From an uncultured Phascolarctobacterium sp. (GTDB taxonomy: Bacteria > Bacillota > Negativicutes > Acidaminococcales > Acidaminococcaceae): a DNA stretch of 64,000 nt. Shown piece by piece: positions 60,638-64,000 of this stretch (position 1 is the first letter of the stretch; each line of letters starts with the position of its first letter). The stretch spans positions 1-64,000 of the forward strand of contig UQXH01000008.1 of the NCBI GenBank assembly GCA_900545025.1, written 5' to 3'. Made by a program: the position numbers and the translations under genes. Below the pieces are notes generated by a model. The model did not search any database and had not been told where the DNA came from. It was given only the letters and a program-made list of their open reading frames with translations.

Positions 60638-62008
60638 CTATGCTTCTTCGCCGCCGATAACAGCCAGTATCTCTGCTGTTTTAGCAGCCAGCAGCTCTTT
60701 ATTTCCTTTAGTTTCTACATTAAGACGCATTACAGGCTCAGTATTGGAGGTTCTGACATTAAAGCGCCAGTCTTCATAAGCAACACTAAGTCCATCCATG
60801 TGATCCTGCTGTCCGTCAGCATATTTACGTCCCAGCTCTGCCAAAATTTCCGGCGCATTATCAACTTTTCTGTTAATCTCACCGCTGCAGGGGAAAAGTT
60901 CTACTCTTTCTTCTACTAATTCAGAAAGTTTTTTACCGCTGCGGCACATGAGTTCTGTTACTAAAAGCCAGGGAATCATGCCGCTGTCACAGTAGGAAAA
61001 ATCACGGAAATAATGATGCGCAGACATCTCTCCGCCGTACAATACTCCATTGGCACGCATACATTCTTTCATAAAGGCATGACCGCTCTTGCAGCGTACC
61101 GGTACGCCGCCGTCACGCTGCAGGATAGCTTCTGTATTCCAGGTCAGACGGGGATCATACATAATCTTTGCCCCCGGCTCTTTTTTGAGGAACGCTTCTG
61201 CCAACAAACCTACGATATAATAGCCCTCGATAAAATCAGCTTTCTCATCAAATAAAAAGCATCTGTCAAAATCTCCGTCCCAGGCAATACCAAGATCTGC
61301 CTTTTCTCTGCGAACCACTTCAGCTGTCGCTTCACGATTCGGCAGCAGTAAGGGATTAGGAACACCATTGGGGAAATTGCCATCCGGTGTTTCATTAATA
61401 GTGATAAATTCAAAGGGCAGATATTTTGCCAGTTCCTGCAAAACTGGTCCAGCGCCGCCATTGCCAGGATTTGCTACTATCTTCAGCGGCTTTAAAGCCT
61501 CTCTGTCTACATAGGTCAGCAAATGCTCAATATAAGCAGGCATAATATCTATTTTTTCTACTGTACCCATGGTCTTGCCAGCTACCAGGCAATGAGTAAA
61601 ATTAGCAGCAGCAGCCATAGCGCCAATTTCTTTAAGACCTGTATCGCCGGACACAGGACGAGCTCCTTTGCGTACCAATTTCATCCCGTTATATTCTTTA
61701 GGATTATGGCTGGCTGTAACCATAATACCGCCATCAGCATTAAGGTGAGCGGTAGCAAAATAAATCATTTCCGTGCCGCACTGCCCAATATCAAGTACCT
61801 TAGTTCCGCCATGACGTAAGCCTTCCGTTAATGCATCTACCAGACTGCGGCCGCTGAGGCGGATATCATGTCCTACAACAACTGTTTCTGCTGCAAACAT
61901 GGCAGAAAAAATACGGCCTACCCTGTAAGCCAGTTCTTCATTGACTTCATTTGGATATACGCCGCGCACATCATAAGCTTTAAACGCTTTATTTGTTATC
62001 TCCATCAT
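60638..62008 (-). CDS. phosphomannomutase/phosphoglucomutase
   Basis: A 456-residue alpha-D-phosphohexomutase. The phosphoserine loop is MVTASHNPKEYNGMKL (TASHNP), the Mg loop is GIAWDGDFDRCF (DGDFDR), the sugar-binding loop is GGEMSAHHYFRDF (GEMSAH) and the phosphate-binding end is RTSNTEPVMRLNVE. GEMSGH/GEMSAH loops fit PMM/PGM double-specificity enzymes. Starts ATG 62008 (AAGGGAGCG) rather than the ORF start 33 bases earlier. First gene of the operon that continues with galU and galE. Confidence 0.94.
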   Translation of the reverse strand: MMEITNKAFKAYDVRGVYPNEVNEELAYRVGRIFSAMFAAETVVVGHDIRLSGRSLVDALTEGLRHGGTKVLDIGQCGTEMIYFATAHLNADGGIMVTASHNPKEYNGMKLVRKGARPVSGDTGLKEIGAMAAAANFTHCLVAGKTMGTVEKIDIMPAYIEHLLTYVDREALKPLKIVANPGNGGAGPVLQELAKYLPFEFITINETPDGNFPNGVPNPLLLPNREATAEVVRREKADLGIAWDGDFDRCFLFDEKADFIEGYYIVGLLAEAFLKKEPGAKIMYDPRLTWNTEAILQRDGGVPVRCKSGHAFMKECMRANGVLYGGEMSAHHYFRDFSYCDSGMIPWLLVTELMCRSGKKLSELVEERVELFPCSGEINRKVDNAPEILAELGRKYADGQQDHMDGLSVAYEDWRFNVRTSNTEPVMRLNVETKGNKELLAAKTAEILAVIGGEEA

Positions 62009-62079
62009 TTCAACGCTCCCTTGCATACTGAAATCAAACACCGTTTAAACTGTTAATAAGTTATTATTCTAGCCGAAAA

Positions 62080-62116
62080 GGAAAAATCCTGCCTCAGTAA
62101 CCACTAAGGCAGGATT
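62080..62116 (-). terminator. terminator after the HNH nuclease gene
   Basis: A 10-bp stem AATCCTGCCT/AGGCAGGATT with an imperfect inner part is followed on the minus strand by TTTTTCCTTTT. It lies five bases after the stop codon of the gene at 62121 and insulates it from pgm. Confidence 0.8.
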
Positions 62117-62120
62117 CTGC

Positions 62121-62900
62121 TTAAATTTTGTAATCAACTGCAGCTAATACTCTTTCTGCCGCCTCGCCTAGATACCACCGGACTACGGTAAAAAAAGGCA
62201 CCGTTCTTCCTACAGCATCCGGCAAAAGTAAAGTTTCCGCTAAAAACTGCAGTACTTCATCAAGTTCGCCGCCGTTTTCTATGTTTTGAGAAATCTCATC
62301 TTCTAACGACTGGATAACCACTTTTCTCATCCGCATCAGACGCGGTGCGTTAAGATTCAGCTCTTTAATAGTATTACGCGCTTTCTTGCGCAGATTTTCC
62401 GGACAACTTTCTTCATCCACGTACATTCTTCCCGTATGCTCGGCATAACGGAACAATCTGAACTGTGCCGGTATCAAGCTGGGATTAAGGATACGCTTGG
62501 TAATTTCCTTGCCGCCCTTAGGAACATCACAGCTGCGGTCTTTCTTGTAATTAGAAAAACGCCACTGAGGATTAGGCACATCCGGCTGACTGCCGCCATG
62601 ACATACTCCTAAAAGATTTTTCCAATCCAGATGATAATTATGCTTTTCCTCGTTGGTACCTGCCTTAGGGTAAAAATGTTCGACACGGAAATCATCTACT
62701 TCATTTTCGTTTTCTGCAAATTTGATGCTTATCTCACAGTAAGCGCATAGTCCATGCTGGTCCTCCAAGATAGCTCGCTTGACTTCGCGATACCCCTTGC
62801 GACAGCGGCGCCGGAAATGCTCCCATATTTCGTCCGGGTACTGCTGACGATACGCTTTCAGCAGCGCCGGCTCTTCCAGGCGTTTATAAATCCGTTTCAT
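62121..62900 (-). CDS. HNH nuclease, PtuB-like (TIGR02646-type)
   Basis: A 259-residue putative HNH endonuclease. CAYC (52-55), VEHFYPK (His near 75) and the late NLLGVCHGG (zinc-binding Cys/His) make the HNH/zinc finger module. The overall look (CxxC, VEHxxPK, NL...C..G) matches the TIGR02646 family of retron-Ec78/Septu PtuB effectors. The start overlaps the upstream ATPase stop by four bases (ATGA), so the two are coupled, as in ptuAB. The gene is intact. The assignment is from motifs and context. Confidence 0.85.
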   Translation of the reverse strand: MKRIYKRLEEPALLKAYRQQYPDEIWEHFRRRCRKGYREVKRAILEDQHGLCAYCEISIKFAENENEVDDFRVEHFYPKAGTNEEKHNYHLDWKNLLGVCHGGSQPDVPNPQWRFSNYKKDRSCDVPKGGKEITKRILNPSLIPAQFRLFRYAEHTGRMYVDEESCPENLRKKARNTIKELNLNAPRLMRMRKVVIQSLEDEISQNIENGGELDEVLQFLAETLLLPDAVGRTVPFFTVVRWYLGEAAERVLAAVDYKI

Positions 62901-64000
62901 CGCTTGTTTCTCCTGAACTGTCGCATCCTGATATCCATATCGGCACGTATCAAGGCCGGCTCATGTCCCCTGGCCCAGTCATCCAGACGTTTACGCAGCT
63001 TTACTGCCTCCTCACAGTCCCATTGGTCCTGGCTGACCAAATCAAGATAGCGTTTCAAATCCTTAACTATCGGCAGCGCCTGGGGCCTTGTATCGACATT
63101 CTGAATATCACGCAGGAGCTGATAGCTTTCTGCACCTAAAGAAAATTCCGGCTGATATACGCCTTCAAAATGCTTGCTCCATTTAAGTACACGGATACAT
63201 TCTGCCGGAACAGTACTCAAAACCTGCGGGCTATGCGTAGTTACTATAAACTGTACCTTCGGAAAAGCTTTCTGCAAATCATAAAGCACCGTCTGCTGCC
63301 AGGAAGGATGCAGGTGCATATCTACTTCATCAATAAGGACGATACCGGGGGTATCGACAACCGCACGGCAGCCTAAATCAGGATTAAGCCGTACCATACG
63401 GTAAGCAAGATCCGCCGCCATACTGATAATGCTGCGCGCACCGTCACTTAACGCTTCCAGTGTCAGCTCACCTAAATCAGGATGGCAGATGACAAATTCC
63501 TGCAGGGCAAAAGAATAGTCGATATTATTCCAACCCATACTCTGCAAACAGGTAGTTACAGCCTGGCGGACTGCCTTAAGCACCATTTCATAGGGATTTT
63601 CCTTCTTCTCGCCGGTTTCCTGGATATAACGGGCAAATTCTGCCGCACTCAGTACTGCATATTTAAACCAGTGGCCAAAAGTATTATAGGAAGACGAAGG
63701 CTCCAGGCATTCCTCGTAGCCAACATATCTTTCCAAATCAACAATCTTGCTTTTACCAAATAATCTGCTGTCGTTCCACATCCTGGAAGTACCATAATAT
63801 GCCAGTACAGGCAGTACAACCTTTTCGTCACCGCTGCTGTTGACCATATCCCACAGTTTACGCCCATAATCAGCCAGCTGTTTAGCATGAATCGAAGTAG
63901 TACGCCCGCGGCTGGATTTCAGCTCTCTTTGCCAGCTGACCTGCTCACCGTCTGCCGACTCTCCATCAACCTTTATTTCTACAGGATATTTACTTTTCAT
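62897..64000 (-). CDS. AAA family ATPase, PtuA-like, 3' part (truncated by window)
   Basis: The C-terminal 367 residues of an OLD/SMC-like AAA ATPase. Visible: the ABC-like signature region LSDGARS-like SDGARSIISMAADLAYRMV, Walker B GIVLIDEVDMHLHPSWQQTVL, and the D/H-loop VQFIVTTHSPQVLSTVP. Walker A is not present, so the N-terminal part lies beyond the right edge; the Met at 64000 is internal. Such ATPases with an adjacent HNH nuclease form Septu (PtuAB) or retron-linked defence systems. No TOPRIM nuclease follows the ATPase, so it is not a standard OLD protein. Confidence 0.85.
   Translation of the reverse strand: MKSKYPVEIKVDGESADGEQVSWQRELKSSRGRTTSIHAKQLADYGRKLWDMVNSSGDEKVVLPVLAYYGTSRMWNDSRLFGKSKIVDLERYVGYEECLEPSSSYNTFGHWFKYAVLSAAEFARYIQETGEKKENPYEMVLKAVRQAVTTCLQSMGWNNIDYSFALQEFVICHPDLGELTLEALSDGARSIISMAADLAYRMVRLNPDLGCRAVVDTPGIVLIDEVDMHLHPSWQQTVLYDLQKAFPKVQFIVTTHSPQVLSTVPAECIRVLKWSKHFEGVYQPEFSLGAESYQLLRDIQNVDTRPQALPIVKDLKRYLDLVSQDQWDCEEAVKLRKRLDDWARGHEPALIRADMDIRMRQFRRNKR

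Noticed and set aside
1..64000. CRISPR arrays, insertion sequences, prophage genes or a replication origin.
   Set aside because: No regularly spaced direct repeats, transposase or integrase, phage structural gene, or dnaA-box cluster was seen in reading both strands.

Overview
The window looks like a chromosomal segment of a diderm Firmicute (Negativicutes; Acidaminococcaceae such as Phascolarctobacterium would fit, but this is inferred from gene content, not from a marker search). Firmicute traits are a T-box leader on leuA, strong AGGAGG ribosome binding sites, a consensus sigma-A promoter on tRNA-Asn, and a clostridial-style pur cluster. Diderm traits are a complete HAE1-type RND pump with its periplasmic adaptor and an SbmA/BacA-like ABC exporter. 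Anaerobe or microaerophile traits are a desulfoferrodoxin, a flavodiiron protein, a flavodoxin-ferredoxin fusion and a 4Fe-4S uracil-DNA glycosylase.

Layout. 0-5 kb: the 5' part of tRNA-Asn, a YhcH-family protein, an ABC-F ATPase, desulfoferrodoxin, family-4 UDG and a secreted class 3 lipase. 5-10 kb: a CUT1 sugar importer operon (binding protein, two permeases, ATPase) with a sugar isomerase/epimerase-like TIM barrel and a possible 19-residue membrane peptide. 10-24 kb: cold-shock protein, cyclophilin, GIY-YIG protein, an M20 peptidase, T-box-controlled leuA, a CNNM/CorC protein, a PMCA-type calcium ATPase, a flavodiiron protein and the SbmA-like ABC protein. 24-30 kb: the RND pump and an exported protein. 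30-34 kb, on the plus strand: a NitT/TauT-type ABC operon ending in arsR, then an ArsP/DUF318 permease gene broken by one in-frame TAA. 34-40 kb: Nramp transporter with a GNAT acetyltransferase, an exported DUF4127 protein and a polar amino acid importer. 40-48 kb: purE-F-M-N-H(N-terminal domain only)-D-guaB. 48-56 kb: clpB, lrgAB and a split methionine synthase operon with metF. 56-62 kb: tRNA-Ser, tadA, a second ABC-F protein and the UDP-sugar module pgm-galU-galE. 62-64 kb: an HNH nuclease overlapping a window-truncated AAA ATPase, a PtuAB (Septu or retron-associated) defence pair that continues past the right edge.

How genes work together. PurE/F/M/N/D, the IMP cyclohydrolase and IMP dehydrogenase supply several steps from PRPP to XMP. 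purC, purL, purB and the AICAR transformylase must lie elsewhere. MetF, MetH and the separate reactivation protein form one methyl-transfer unit. Pgm, GalU and GalE form UDP-glucose and UDP-galactose for envelope polysaccharide. All three ABC importers place a hairpin immediately after the binding-protein gene, which suggests a shared way of making more binding protein than transporter.

Most promising for follow-up are the PtuAB-type pair at the right edge, the arsR-arsP region with two candidate operators and a nonsense codon, the domain-level split of PurH, the micropeptide after the sugar operon, and the leaders of purE and clpB. I see no CRISPR array, insertion sequence, prophage or replication origin.
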